Source: Planococcus soli (GTDB lineage Bacteria; Bacillota; Bacilli; Bacillales_A; Planococcaceae). From it: a stretch of 64,000 nt of DNA. Position numbers and translations under genes: made by a program. Below are positions 36,048 to 48,304 of this stretch, in pieces. The DNA lies in NCBI RefSeq assembly GCF_016881065.1, contig NZ_WXYN01000012.1, positions 186,001 through 250,000 on the forward strand, in the 5' to 3' direction. Below the pieces are notes generated by a model. The model had not been told where the DNA came from. It made no database searches and saw only the letters and a program-made list of their open reading frames with translations. Position 1 is the first letter of the stretch. Each line of letters starts with the position of its first letter.

Positions 36048-38380
36048 ATTTCTTCCTCCTTGGCAGACACTTTCGCATCGAACCACTCTTTTAAATCTTT
36101 ATAAGATGCATACAAAAGCTTCTGCTCCAGAGCGATCTGCTGCTCGCGCTTTTTGTAAATCGGCGCTTCCGACAAATCCTGTTTGCTCGGCGATTGGGCA
36201 ATCTCGGTAATTCCATTGTTAAGTGTAACAAAACCGAGTTCAAAAAACACCTGCAGCATGAAAAATAATGACTCGCGCGTCCAGCCTTTATGTTTTGCCA
36301 GTTCATCGCAGTGTTTATTGAAATCGAACGTGCCGCGTTTTTTAATAAATGCAAACAGCCATTTGAATTGCTCCCGCGTAGGTATCTGCTCAAAATACTG
36401 TGAGTCCTTGGCATGAAAATGCGCGTAGATGCGCTTCGGTTTTAATGCAGCCAGCACGGACGCCAGTTGCTCTTCCGATTCCGGCAAGTCCAGCAGCACC
36501 AAATGATCTTTAGTGCCTGGCACTTCATCCAATTGATCCACTTTGCAAATCGGCTGAGGCAGGAACGACTGGAACAAAGCAGGCGTATCCTCGTTGAATG
36601 CCAGAAAAACCTGGTTTTCCTGAGGAATCAGCTTGGACCAGCGCGATACTTGGCGAATGCCGCGAATATCAAACAATTGCCACTGATCCGTACGGACATC
36701 CTCCACCATCAATTGCGGTTTTTTCCGGCCGTTCCACTCATTGATCTGCAGATCGCCGATGACGTCGATTTTGACGTCCGGCGTCAATTCGTCGCCAATC
36801 GGGCCGATGCCGAACCCAACCGCATCAAGCGTTGCGGCATGCTGTGTCAGCTCCATTTTCAAATGGTTTTGTGCTGCCCCGATTTTGCGAATAGATGCCA
36901 CTTTGACGCCTTCCAGATAAAACTTCGGTTTGGCGAATCCCATGCCGAATGGCGCTAATAGCCGCATCGATTCAATGGCCGCAATATCGATTTCATCTAA
37001 GCGCAAAGGAATATCAATTTCCACAACCGGCAGCAGGTCTTCTTCAGTCAAGCTCGTTTCAGCCTGCATGTTCAGCCGTTCGCGCAAATCGTCCACATCA
37101 CTCGCTTCCAGCGTCATGCCGGCTGCCATCGGATGACCGCCGAAATGCGGCAGAATGTCGCGGTTTTTTGCCAGTTCATTATATAAATGAAAGCCTTCAA
37201 TGCTGCGGGCAGAGCCTTTTGCTTTACCGGTTTCCGGATTCAGCGACAAAACGATGGATGGACGATAGTATTTCTCTGTCAGTTTTGATGCCACAATGCC
37301 GACAACGCCTGGATTCCAGCCTTCCTGGGCCACGATAATTACGTGCGGCGGCCCGTCCGGATAGCGCTGCTCTACTTGCTGTATCGCTTCTTCAGAAATT
37401 TGTTTGACGATGGCCTGACGCTCTTTGTTCAGGACATCGAGTCCGGAGGCCAACGAACGCGCTTCTGCCGGATCTTCTGTCAGGAACATCCGGACAGCGG
37501 GATCGGCATCCTGCAAACGGCCAATCGCGTTAATGCGCGGACCAAACATAAAACCGATTGTCTCTTCCGTAATGTCCTGCTGCTTAATGCCGGCAACTTC
37601 ACATAATGCTGCGATGGCCGGGCTCGGAGAATCAATTAATGCTGCCAGACCTTCTTTTACAAACAGCCGGTTTTCGTCATGCAACGGCACCAGATCGGCA
37701 ACGGTGCCGATCGCCGTCAATTCAATCAGGTGATCTGGAACTTCTTCGTACAAGGCATGCGCTATTTTAAATGCCACTCCGACGCCCGCCAGTTCACCGA
37801 AAGGATAGTTGCCCTCGGGATGGCGCGGATGGATAACAGCCAGCGCATTCGGCATTTGGTCACCGATGTCATGGTGATCGCTGATGATGACATCCATCCC
37901 CAGCCCATTGGCAAAATCGACTTGTTCGATGCCGGAAATTCCATTATCAACGGTAACAATCAATTTTGTGCCGTTGTCGAACGCCTGCTGGAACAATTCT
38001 GTATTCGGTCCGTACCCATGTTTAAAGCGGTTCGGTATCATAAAGGACACATCGGCCCCTAAATCCTGCAAGACAGTCATCATGACGGTGGTGCTGGTAA
38101 CACCATCCGCATCGTAGTCGCCATAGACCATGATTTTCTCCTGGTTGTCGATAGCTGAGCGGATGCGCTCCACGGCTACATCCATATCTTTCATCAAATA
38201 AGGATTATGTATGCCGCTTTCGTCCATCTGCATAAATGAACGAGCCGATGCTGCCGTATTTAACCCGCGCGTCACCAAAATTTTGGCCAGAACGGATGAT
38301 ATCTTCAGTTCTTTTTGAATTTCTTCTACCGCTTTTTCATCCGGCGTCGTTAAACGCCATCTTTTTTTGGATTCAATCAT
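36038..38380 (-). CDS. recJ: RecJ, single-strand DNA 5'-3' exonuclease
   Basis: 780-residue DHH-family nuclease. Motifs include [29 protein letters not shown], and DHH-associated [13 protein letters not shown]. The extra C-terminal region (about 200 residues) is the Firmicute RecJ extension. The start at 38380 (ATG, GAGGAAG eight bases upstream) is preferred to GTG at 38389. Confidence 0.97.
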   Translation of the reverse strand: MIESKKRWRLTTPDEKAVEEIQKELKISSVLAKILVTRGLNTAASARSFMQMDESGIHNPYLMKDMDVAVERIRSAIDNQEKIMVYGDYDADGVTSTTVMMTVLQDLGADVSFMIPNRFKHGYGPNTELFQQAFDNGTKLIVTVDNGISGIEQVDFANGLGMDVIISDHHDIGDQMPNALAVIHPRHPEGNYPFGELAGVGVAFKIAHALYEEVPDHLIELTAIGTVADLVPLHDENRLFVKEGLAALIDSPSPAIAALCEVAGIKQQDITEETIGFMFGPRINAIGRLQDADPAVRMFLTEDPAEARSLASGLDVLNKERQAIVKQISEEAIQQVEQRYPDGPPHVIIVAQEGWNPGVVGIVASKLTEKYYRPSIVLSLNPETGKAKGSARSIEGFHLYNELAKNRDILPHFGGHPMAAGMTLEASDVDDLRERLNMQAETSLTEEDLLPVVEIDIPLRLDEIDIAAIESMRLLAPFGMGFAKPKFYLEGVKVASIRKIGAAQNHLKMELTQHAATLDAVGFGIGPIGDELTPDVKIDVIGDLQINEWNGRKKPQLMVEDVRTDQWQLFDIRGIRQVSRWSKLIPQENQVFLAFNEDTPALFQSFLPQPICKVDQLDEVPGTKDHLVLLDLPESEEQLASVLAALKPKRIYAHFHAKDSQYFEQIPTREQFKWLFAFIKKRGTFDFNKHCDELAKHKGWTRESLFFMLQVFFELGFVTLNNGITEIAQSPSKQDLSEAPIYKKREQQIALEQKLLYASYKDLKEWFDAKVSAKEEEIWI

Positions 38381-38430
38381 CGCTATCACTTCCTCACCGG
38401 TTCATTATACAGCAAAAAAACGCAGACAAA

Positions 38431-38458
38431 AACCTTTCGGCAACTGCACCGAAAGGTT
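38431..38458 (-). terminator. Terminator after the LapA-like gene
   Basis: Minus-strand stem AACCTTTCGG with CCGAAAGGTT, eight-base loop, then TTTTG. Confidence 0.8.
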
Positions 38459-38465
38459 CATTTTT

Positions 38466-38819
38466 TCAGATTTCCTCTTTTTTGAGTTCTTCACTGGTGA
38501 CGATTTGTGCATCCGGCACCACACCGGCTTTTTGGTACTCGCCGATTTCGTTTTGCTGAGTGGCGATCAACGTTTCTTTGACTGCCATCTCTTTTTGCAA
38601 CGCTTTGATTTTGCGCTGCATCTGGTATTGGCGCATGATTGCCAGCACCCCGCTCAGTAAAAATCCAAGCAAAGCAGATGCTAGAATGACCAGTATCAAC
38701 GGCCATTGTGCTTCACCAAATACATAGTTGACCGGTACTTCGTCAACGTTGACAACGGCAAATACTGCAATAATTACTGCAAAAACAAGTCCAAGTAAAA
38801 TAAGCCATTGTAGCTTCAT
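38466..38819 (-). CDS. yrvD: LapA-domain membrane protein (YrvD-like)
   Basis: 117 residues with two membrane segments (about 4-24 and 40-63: LILLGLVFAVIIAVFAVV, then LILVILASALLGFLLSGVLA) followed by a charged coiled coil (QRKIKALQKEMAVKETLIATQ). This is the LapA/DUF1049 layout, also seen in B. subtilis YrvD between recJ and secDF. Function in Gram-positives unknown. Start at 38819 with GAGGAG upstream. Confidence 0.88.
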   Translation of the reverse strand: MKLQWLILLGLVFAVIIAVFAVVNVDEVPVNYVFGEAQWPLILVILASALLGFLLSGVLAIMRQYQMQRKIKALQKEMAVKETLIATQQNEIGEYQKAGVVPDAQIVTSEELKKEEI

Positions 38820-38844
38820 TGTCGATTCTCCTCTCAAAATAAAA

Positions 38845-38884
38845 AAATGGAACAAGGTCATATTATCTATACCCTGTTCCATTT
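38845..38884 (-). terminator. Terminator after secDF
   Basis: Minus-strand stem AAATGGAACA with TGTTCCATTT and T run. Confidence 0.8.
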
Positions 38885-38895
38885 CAAATCTAAAC

Positions 38896-41172
38896 TTATA
38901 CGACAGGCTCGTCAGAACCCCATTTGTTTTGTTCGTCTTTCTTCTCGATATCGATCGGCCCTTTTTTCTTCAGTTCTCCTTTTTTCAAGACCAGCCACAG
39001 CTGGGCAGCGATAAAGATGGAAGAGTAAGTACCGGCAATCAACCCGATCAATAAAGCGATTGAGAAGTTCGTGATCGATGGTGCGCCGAAGATCAATAGT
39101 GCAATGACCACAAACACAACTGTCAGCACTGTGTTGACCGAGCGCCCGAGTGTTTGGCGAAGAGACACGTTGACCACTTTTTCCAACTGTTCGACTGTAT
39201 CGATCTTCTTCATGCGCTTCATGTTTTCCCGGATTCGGTCAAATGTCACGATGGTGTCATTGATCGAATAACCGACGATGGTCAGAACTGCAGCGATAAA
39301 GGTGATATCCACCTCAAGCCGCAGCAGACTGAATACGGCAACAATGAAGAATGCGTCGTGAATTAATGCGACAACGGATGCCACACCCATTCGCCATTCA
39401 AAACGGAAAGCGACATAGATGATGATGCCGAGTGCCGCAATCGATAAGGCATACAGGGCATTTTTGGCAAGTTCTTCGCCCACTGTCGGCGACACGGTTG
39501 AGATGTTCGGCTCTGCACCGAATTCTTCCGCTGCCACAGATTTCAGGCTATTGATTTCTTCCTGGCTGAACGCTTCATTGAAACGTGCAACACCAAGATT
39601 AGACTCATCACCCGAAATGACGATATCTTCCGTTTCGTAGCCTGCACCATCTAGGAAGCTTTGCACTTCTTCTTTTGTCAGTGCCGATTCCGAAGCAATT
39701 TCAACGCGTGTACCGCTGGAGAAATCAATGCCCAAGTTCAATCGGAATATACTGAGGACTGCCATTCCCGCAATGATCAGAACAATTGAAGCCAAAAAGA
39801 ATTTATTGCGGTGTTTTGCAAAATCAAAGCGGTCGAAGCGCGTGGTAAGATCAGTAATTTCCAAGTCTTCTTCTTTAGAGTGGATTGTCGATTTCTTTAA
39901 TCCGAACAAGCCGAATTTATTGTCGAGCACACCGCTGTTGACCCATAAGCCAAGCAGCAGGCGCGATCCCCAAACCGCTGTCAGGAAGCTGACCAAAATG
40001 GAGATAATCAACAGCGTCGCAAACCCTTTTACGGAACTTGTTCCGAAATAAAACAGGACGGCCGCTGCAAGTAAAGTCGTAACGTTGGCATCCAGGATGG
40101 CAGAAAACGATGACCGTGCGCCTACCTTGAATGCTTCTTTTACAGTTTTGCCGACACGCATCTCTTCTCGGATCCGCTCGTAAGTGATGATGTTGGCATC
40201 TACAGCCATCCCGACTCCCAGCATGATCGCTGCGATTCCGGGAAGCGTCAATACGCCGCCGATCCATTCGAATACCAGCAGGATCAGGTATACATAGGCC
40301 GATAGCGTAATAACCGCGATTGCACCAGGAAAGCGGTAATAAACCAACATGAACAGCAGGATCAACGCAATACCGATAGCCGCGGCGACCATGGTTTGGT
40401 CGAGCGCCTGTTCACCAAACTGCGCTCCGACTGAAGTCGAATAAATTTCTTCCAAACTTACCGGCAATGCGCCGGCGTTCAAAATACCTGATAAGTTTTG
40501 TGTTTCTTCTACTGTGAACGACCCGGAAATTTCAACAGACGGCGACGAAATGCGCTGCTGCACACTTGGCGCCGAAACAAATTTCGGATCCGCCTTCATG
40601 CGTTCTTCCGCGAAAGAATCCACACCTTCTTCAAAATCCAGCCAAATGACCAAGACATTGTCAGGGGCCGGCATTTGAGAAACAGTTTCTGTCACTTCTG
40701 CGAATTTGCCCGGGTCATTCAGCTCCAGGGTAACAATCGGATTGCCGTTCTGATCGAACGTTCCGGTTGCGCCGCCTTGTGCCAAATCGTTTCCGGCAAG
40801 CAGAAGGTTATCTTCCGCGTCACGGAAAGTCAGATTGGCTTCAGTCGACAGCAATTCACGTGCTGAAGCTTGATCCTCCACTCCCGCCAATTGGACCCGA
40901 ATGCGGTTATCGCCTTCAATTTGGATAACCGGTTCACTGACTCCAAGCACGTTGATTCGGTTCATCAACGCATCCGTTGTATCCGTCAGCACATCTTCGG
41001 TAATTTCCTGTCCTTCTTCCAAAGCTTCTACTTGGTAGAGCACTTCAAAACCGCCCTGAAGATCCAAACCTAATCGTATGTCTTTTGCAATGGGTAAACT
41101 AGTCGAGCCAATAATCCCTATCAGTACAATAACCAGTAAGAAAAAGGCAATTATGCGACCTCTTGCTTTCAT
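38896..41172 (-). CDS. secDF: SecDF, fused protein-export membrane protein
   Basis: Uses the proton gradient to help SecYEG move proteins out. 758 residues with SecD and SecF fused, as in Bacillus. SecD half: first membrane segment then LGLDLQGGFEVLYQ, external domain, and membrane helices with GIAAIMLGVGMAVDANIITYERIREE. SecF half begins around residue 455: RLNLGIDFSSGTRVEI and later TIVGYSINDTIVTFDRIREN. Twelve membrane segments expected. GAGGAGG upstream of the start. Confidence 0.98.
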   Translation of the reverse strand: MKARGRIIAFFLLVIVLIGIIGSTSLPIAKDIRLGLDLQGGFEVLYQVEALEEGQEITEDVLTDTTDALMNRINVLGVSEPVIQIEGDNRIRVQLAGVEDQASARELLSTEANLTFRDAEDNLLLAGNDLAQGGATGTFDQNGNPIVTLELNDPGKFAEVTETVSQMPAPDNVLVIWLDFEEGVDSFAEERMKADPKFVSAPSVQQRISSPSVEISGSFTVEETQNLSGILNAGALPVSLEEIYSTSVGAQFGEQALDQTMVAAAIGIALILLFMLVYYRFPGAIAVITLSAYVYLILLVFEWIGGVLTLPGIAAIMLGVGMAVDANIITYERIREEMRVGKTVKEAFKVGARSSFSAILDANVTTLLAAAVLFYFGTSSVKGFATLLIISILVSFLTAVWGSRLLLGLWVNSGVLDNKFGLFGLKKSTIHSKEEDLEITDLTTRFDRFDFAKHRNKFFLASIVLIIAGMAVLSIFRLNLGIDFSSGTRVEIASESALTKEEVQSFLDGAGYETEDIVISGDESNLGVARFNEAFSQEEINSLKSVAAEEFGAEPNISTVSPTVGEELAKNALYALSIAALGIIIYVAFRFEWRMGVASVVALIHDAFFIVAVFSLLRLEVDITFIAAVLTIVGYSINDTIVTFDRIRENMKRMKKIDTVEQLEKVVNVSLRQTLGRSVNTVLTVVFVVIALLIFGAPSITNFSIALLIGLIAGTYSSIFIAAQLWLVLKKGELKKKGPIDIEKKDEQNKWGSDEPVV

Positions 41173-41399
41173 ATGTAAACTTCCTCCTCGGGTGTGTAAA
41201 ACACAGCACTATCATTATGAAACAGCCGCTGATTGCTGTCAAATTGGACTGGGTAAGTTGAATAAAAATCAGTTTTCATTGATATGAGGAATTCGCTCCA
41301 AGGTTCATTGAGCTGCAAACCACATATCTATTAAAGAATGCGGAGCCATGCCTTAGGCGGACTAAGCTGCGGACTAAAAACTAAGTTTCGAAATCTAAC
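41173..41399. other. Intergenic region upstream of secDF
   Basis: 227 bases without a credible gene. In B. subtilis and other spore formers spoVB lies near here; no trace is seen. Confidence 0.6.
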
Positions 41400-41714
41400 T
41401 TACGTCGTTTTTTTCGAAGACGGACGCAAGAGATGCCCAATGTTCTCCAGTGTGCTGTCATCGTTCCAGCGTGCCTTTTTTAACGCCTCGACCTGATGGT
41501 AGGCCAAAAAGTCAGAAGCGGTCATATTCATAATGTCATTGATCATTTCATAGAGATGCATCGTATCTATATCTTTTTTTCGCCATTTTTTCTTAACACA
41601 AAATTCCCACAGATCCTCTTCTGTAAAAGTATCGTATTGAAAATGATGAAATTCACTGCGTTTGCTTTGAAGCGCCGGCAGAACAAATTCAAATTGTTCT
41701 GGATAACTCGCCAT
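41400..41714 (-). CDS. comN: ComN, post-transcriptional regulator of comE (YrzD)
   Basis: 104-residue protein of the ComN/YrzD family, recognised by position between yajC and secDF and by EFHHFQYDTFTEEDLWEFC and the basic end. B. subtilis ComN raises expression of the comE operon after transcription and localises its mRNA to poles and septa. Its likely target comEA is at the left edge of this window. The start at 41714 has AAAGGAG upstream. Confidence 0.82.
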   Translation of the reverse strand: MASYPEQFEFVLPALQSKRSEFHHFQYDTFTEEDLWEFCVKKKWRKKDIDTMHLYEMINDIMNMTASDFLAYHQVEALKKARWNDDSTLENIGHLLRPSSKKTT

Positions 41715-41800
41715 GCGTGGACTCCTTTCCGCTGTGCTGTATCCATTGTACCCTGTAACTGGAAAATTTAGAATAAGGACATTATTTTTCATTAAAAAAA

Positions 41801-41820
41801 CGCCTTCAAAATCGAAGGCG
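41801..41820 (-). terminator. Terminator after yajC
   Basis: Minus-strand stem CGCCTTC with GAAGGCG, six-base loop, seven T after it. Confidence 0.85.
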
Positions 41821-41834
41821 AGTTTTTACTTGTT

Positions 41835-42110
41835 TTAGATTGTTGATTTTGCCGATTCCACAACACGTGCAATTGCTTGACGCTCAAACTGCATACGCGT
41901 GCCATCAGCTACAGTGATGTAGATGGTTGCATCGTCCACTGCATCAACAAGGCCATGCAATCCGCCGATTGTGACAATGCGGTCGCCGCGTCTTAATTCT
42001 GTCTGCATGTTTTTCGTCGCCTTCTGACGTTTTTGGGCAGGACGGATGATGAAAAACCACATTAGCAAGAACATTAATAGTAAAGGTGATAACGCAATTA
42101 AAGTTTCCAT
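41835..42110 (-). CDS. yajC: YajC, preprotein translocase accessory subunit
   Basis: 91 residues: one membrane helix (LSPLLLMFLLMWFFIIRP) followed by the typical QKATKNMQTELRRGDRIVTIGGLHG. Binds SecDF. Fifth gene of the ruvA-ruvB-queA-tgt-yajC operon. Confidence 0.97.
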   Translation of the reverse strand: METLIALSPLLLMFLLMWFFIIRPAQKRQKATKNMQTELRRGDRIVTIGGLHGLVDAVDDATIYITVADGTRMQFERQAIARVVESAKSTI

Positions 42111-42152
42111 TATTCATTTTCCCCCTTTCACTTTCTCTATTCTCTTACAAAC

Positions 42153-44370
<2,218 letters not shown>

Positions 44371-44374
<4 letters not shown>

Positions 44375-45369
44375 TCAGGCATCTCCATTTTAAAGTGTTC
44401 ATAGGCTAATTGCGTCACGGTGCGTCCTCTTGGTGTCCGCTGGATAAACCCAATCTGCAGCAAGTACGGTTCGTAGACGTCTTCAATCGTCGTCGACTCT
44501 TCCCCGATGCTAGCAGCAATCGTATCCAGTCCAACCGGACCGCCCCGGAAACGTTCAATCATGCCCGTCAATAATTTATGGTCAATATGGTCTAATCCAA
44601 GCGGATCGACTTGCAGCATTTCCAGCGCCTGCTCTGCCATATCCATCGTGATCGAGCCGGTTCCGCGCACCTGGGCATAATCCCGGACGCGTTTCAGCAA
44701 ACGGTTGGCGATACGCGGAGTTCCACGGGAACGCCGTGCAATTTCGACAGCGGCATTCGGGTCGATGTCCGCTTCAAACAGTTTCGAGCTGCGGACGACA
44801 ATGTCCGTCAAGGCTTCTGTGTCGTAATATTCAAGCCGCGACAACACGCCGAAGCGGTCGCGAAGTGGCGCCGATAACGCTCCTGCACGGGTAGTTGCCC
44901 CGATGAGCGTAAATGGCGGCAGGTCCAACCGGACAGAACGCGCGGTCGGCCCTTTGCCGACGACGATGTCCAAACAGAAATCCTCCATTGCCGGATACAG
45001 CACTTCTTCAATCGAGCGGTTCAGTCGGTGAATTTCATCAATGAACAAGACATCTCCAGGTTCCAATGACGACACGATGGCCGCCAAATCGCCCGGCCGT
45101 TCAATAGCCGGTCCGCTGGTCATTTTGATGTTGACTTCCATTTCATTGGCGATGACGGCAGCGAGTGTCGTTTTCCCGAGTCCAGGAGGCCCATATAACA
45201 GGACATGGTCCAGACTTTCCTGGCGCATTTTTGCAGCTTCGATGAAAATCTGCAGGTTGTGTTTTACTTTATGCTGGCCGATATACTGGCCCAGCAATTG
45301 TGGGCGAAGCGATTGTTCAAAACGCTCATCAAAATCCGAAATTTCACTGTCTATGATGCGTTCTTCCAT
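44371..45369 (-). CDS. ruvB: RuvB, Holliday junction branch-migration ATPase
   Basis: 332-residue AAA+ motor. Walker [17 protein letters not shown], Walker [28 protein letters not shown], and the C-terminal winged helix ending [13 protein letters not shown]. Follows ruvA by 18 bases. Confidence 0.99.
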
Positions 45370-45387
45370 GCCGTTCGCCTCCTTTCA

Positions 45388-45984
45388 TCAGTTTTGTTTA
45401 AGCAGCAGCTGCAATGCTTTTTTCATGAAACCTTCTGTATCCAGGTCCAAATCCCGCAGCTGCGGTTTGACTTTGGTGATTTCGCGCTCTGAGTAGCCAA
45501 GGGCTCCAAGTGCCAGCATCGCTTCTTCCAGCTCTGCCTGGTCGTTCGACAATAACGTATTGGTTTCTTCCGGATCGAAAGGATCGCCGAAAAACTCGGT
45601 CAGCTTGCCTTTCAAATCCAAAATCATCTGGCGGGCTGTCTTTTTGCCGACACCGGGGAATTTCACCAAATAGGATTCATCTTCCCGCTCGATCGCTTCG
45701 ATGACGTGCTGCGGCTGTCCGCTTGCAAGAATGGCCAGCGCGCCTTTTGGTCCGATGCCGGATACCGAAATCAGCTTGCGGAACAATTCACGCTGCTCCA
45801 GTGTCGGAAATCCGAACAATAACTGTGCATCTTCCCGAATGTGGTGATGCAGGAATACCTGCAAATCGTCCGAGCCGAACGAATATGGATTCGGGGCAAA
45901 AATCTGCCAGCCGATTCCCTGCTGTTCTATCACTAAATATTCCGGTGTTACGCGTGTAACCTTGCCTTTTATGTAATCGTACAT
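45388..45984 (-). CDS. ruvA: RuvA, Holliday junction-binding subunit
   Basis: 198 residues: N-terminal OB domain (YDYIKGKVTRVTPEYLVIE), two HhH motifs (ISVSGIGPKGALAIL, KFPGVGKKTARQMILDL) and a C-terminal domain III. First gene of the ruvAB-queA-tgt-yajC operon. AAAGGGGAG upstream. Confidence 0.98.
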   Translation of the reverse strand: MYDYIKGKVTRVTPEYLVIEQQGIGWQIFAPNPYSFGSDDLQVFLHHHIREDAQLLFGFPTLEQRELFRKLISVSGIGPKGALAILASGQPQHVIEAIEREDESYLVKFPGVGKKTARQMILDLKGKLTEFFGDPFDPEETNTLLSNDQAELEEAMLALGALGYSEREITKVKPQLRDLDLDTEGFMKKALQLLLKQN

Positions 45985-46109
45985 GGACAGTCTCCCCTTT
46001 AATTCAACTCCATGATTATACCATATTCGGCTGCTTTAGACGAAATAAACCCGTTGCTGTTCGGTGCATGATAAGATAAAGACAACGAGTCGATAAGCGA
46101 GGGATCCCT

Positions 46110-46643
46110 ATGAAAAAACTGCTCGGCGAACAGCGGCGCCAATTTCTGCTGGAAAAAATAAAAACGTCTGCTCAGCCGATGACCGGCAGCGAACTGGCTG
46201 CACTTGCCAGCGTGTCGCGTCAAGTCATTGTCGGCGACATGACCTTGCTGAAGGCAAAAGGCGAGCCCATTATCGCCACCAGCCAAGGCTACTTGTTCCT
46301 GGCTGACCGGGCAAGCGAAGAAGCGAGCCGGCGCATTGCCTGCCGCCACCAGCCCGAAGACACCGAACGCGAATTAAAGCTGCTGGTGGAGACAGGCGTC
46401 ACCGTTAAAGACGTGTCGATTGAGCACCCGGTTTATGGAGAGCTGACAGCGGGCATCCATGTCTCGAACGTCCAGGACGTCGAGGCGTTCATGAAGCGCG
46501 TCCGCGACACCGGCGCCAGCTACTTGCTGGAACTGACCGATGGCACGCATCTCCATACCATCACCGCTCCCGACAACGCGACGCTTGAAAAAGCGCTCAG
46601 CCGGATGCGAAACAATGGATTTTTGTTGGAGGAAAGCGAATAA
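46110..46643 (+). CDS. niaR: NiaR-type repressor of NAD synthesis and niacin uptake
   Basis: 177 residues: N-terminal HTH_11 domain (TGSELAALASVSRQVIVGDMTLLKAKG) and C-terminal 3H domain with His residues that bind metal (RHQPEDTERE, SIEHPVYGELTAGIHV, GTHLHTITAP). B. subtilis NiaR (YrxA) represses nadBCA and niacin uptake genes when nicotinate is present. No nad genes lie next to it here. Small-molecule assignment is by family. Confidence 0.9.
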   Translation: MKKLLGEQRRQFLLEKIKTSAQPMTGSELAALASVSRQVIVGDMTLLKAKGEPIIATSQGYLFLADRASEEASRRIACRHQPEDTERELKLLVETGVTVKDVSIEHPVYGELTAGIHVSNVQDVEAFMKRVRDTGASYLLELTDGTHLHTITAPDNATLEKALSRMRNNGFLLEESE

Positions 46644-46654
46644 GATTTTGATTG

Positions 46655-46692
46655 AGCCTATGATTTCGTATTGCGGAGTTGTGGGCTTTTTT
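46655..46692 (+). terminator. Candidate terminator after niaR
   Basis: AGCCTA with TGGGCT around a 21-base loop, then six T. Weak stem. Confidence 0.45.
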
Positions 46693-46734
46693 GAATGCTT
46701 ATGTTTAGTATAGGCAAGTTGAACAAAAGAGGTA

Positions 46735-46845
46735 GCTTTTTCACGTCGCTTCGGTCGCTTAGGGCATAGCTCCCGCAAGAAGACAGAAAAAGCGCCTGTC
46801 TTCTAGCTTTTCTTAGCCCGTGGACGCGCCGGCGCTAAGATGTGC
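46735..46845. repeat. Structured intergenic element
   Basis: G+C-rich stretch unlike its surroundings. It contains an inverted pair AGAAGACAG and CCTGTCTTCT around an eight-base loop, two CGCTTCGGTCGCTT-like tracts, and a CGCCGGCG palindrome flanked by CTTAG and CTAAG. No gene; lies in the gap between the convergent niaR and pheA. Confidence 0.5.
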
Positions 46846-46916
46846 TTAAATCAGGTGCGAGTTTGAAATCACCTTACTTTATTTTGTAAGCAATGAGGAA
46901 TTTTATGTATACCCAG

Positions 46917-46953
46917 AAAAGAGTCCCGCAGCGAAACGCTGCGGGACTCTTTA
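46917..46953. terminator. Bidirectional terminator after pheA
   Basis: Stem GAGTCCCGCAGCG with CGCTGCGGGACTC, three-base loop, A run to the left and T run to the right. Confidence 0.9.
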
Positions 46954-46955
46954 TT

Positions 46956-47819
46956 TTATTTATACGTATAATACGAACCTAAGGTTTTCACTGTACAGCC
47001 AATTGCCGCAAGCTCTTCGAACGCTCCGCGCATCATTGTGTCGCCTTCATCCGCCAGCACATCGGCGATAAAAAAATAATCACCGAGGCCGGTTTTGAGT
47101 GGACGCGACTCGATCTTGCTCAAGTTCAGCCGGCGCCAAGCAAAAACGGACAGGATTTGGTGTAGGACACCGGAACGGTCATCATCGGGCGGCGTGATCA
47201 TCAAGGTCGTTTTGACTTGATTGTCATGTGCCGGGTCAGTCAGCTTGTGATCGGATTTTGATAGCACGAAAAAGCGCGTGTGGTTAAAATGGAAATCATG
47301 GATATCACGCTGCAAAATGTCCAGCCCGTATTTATGGGCGGAGAATTCATTGCCGATCGCCGCGATGTTGCGTTCCGGCAACTCGGAAACCATTTTCGCC
47401 GCAGCAGCTGTGGAGCTGTACTGCTCCAAAGGCGTGCTCTTATATGTATAAAAAAGGTATTTGTGGCATTGCGCCAATGCATGCGGATGGGAATAAATCG
47501 CTTCAAACGATTCCGCGTTGCGGTTTTCAGGGTGTACCAGCAAATGCTGCTCAATCGGCGACAAAACTTCCGCCGTTACATACAATTGCGCTTCGTGGAA
47601 CAAATAATCCACCGTTAATGGAACAGATCCTTCCAACGCATTTTCCAGTGGCACGACAGCGTAATCCACGCTGCCTTCTGCCACTGCTTCTATGCATTCA
47701 GGGATGGTTGTAAATGGCACCAAGGTGTCTTTAGGGAAAACTTTTGTTGCCGCAAGATGAGTAAATGACGCTTCCGGCCCTAAATATGAAATTCGTTTTT
47801 CAACAGCTTGTCCAGTCAT
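46956..47819 (-). CDS. pheA: PheA, prephenate dehydratase
   Basis: Makes phenylpyruvate from prephenate. 287 residues: catalytic domain with YLGPEASFTHLAA, VPLENALEGSV and NHTRFFVL (catalytic Thr), then the regulatory ACT domain with NLSKIESRPLKTGLGDYFF that binds phenylalanine. Follows pheB by 16 bases. Confidence 0.98.
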   Translation of the reverse strand: MTGQAVEKRISYLGPEASFTHLAATKVFPKDTLVPFTTIPECIEAVAEGSVDYAVVPLENALEGSVPLTVDYLFHEAQLYVTAEVLSPIEQHLLVHPENRNAESFEAIYSHPHALAQCHKYLFYTYKSTPLEQYSSTAAAAKMVSELPERNIAAIGNEFSAHKYGLDILQRDIHDFHFNHTRFFVLSKSDHKLTDPAHDNQVKTTLMITPPDDDRSGVLHQILSVFAWRRLNLSKIESRPLKTGLGDYFFIADVLADEGDTMMRGAFEELAAIGCTVKTLGSYYTYK

Positions 47820-47835
47820 TTAAACATTCCTCCAA

Positions 47836-48288
47836 TTAAGATGATCCGCTTGAAACCACATCTGCCGACTCGACAAAATCGAGCTTTTTCAGCTGCTGCA
47901 AAAATACATCCAAATCCCCGTCCATCGCCGTAACGTCCAAAGACAAAGTGACATTTGCCCGCCCCTGGATCGGAATGGTCTGATGGATGGTTAAAATATT
48001 GCAGCCGTTTTCGGCGACTGCCTGCAAAAGTGTCGCGAGCGTTCCTGAGCGGTCTTCCAATTGCAGGAAAACCGTCAAGATCCGTTCTTTGACAATCGAA
48101 TGGAACGGAAATACAGCGTCCCGATATTTATAAAACGCAGAGCGCGAAAGACCTGTCTTGTTGACCGCATCCATAATGGAAATGCGGTCATTCTGCAGCA
48201 TTTTTTTCACTTCAAGCGTTTTTTGCATCGCTTCTGTCAAAACGTCTTCACGCACTAAATAATACCGTTGTTCCGAAATATCCTTCAT
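47836..48288 (-). CDS. pheB: PheB, ACT-domain regulatory protein
   Basis: 150 residues: N-terminal helical segment with an HTH-like stretch ([23 protein letters not shown]) and C-terminal ACT domain ([23 protein letters not shown]). UPF0735 family, next to pheA and obg as in B. subtilis. Probably links aromatic amino acid binding to regulation; mode not known. Confidence 0.92.
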   Translation of the reverse strand: MKDISEQRYYLVREDVLTEAMQKTLEVKKMLQNDRISIMDAVNKTGLSRSAFYKYRDAVFPFHSIVKERILTVFLQLEDRSGTLATLLQAVAENGCNILTIHQTIPIQGRANVTLSLDVTAMDGDLDVFLQQLKKLDFVESADVVSSGSS

Positions 48289-48304
48289 TCAAGCTACCTC
48301 CGCA

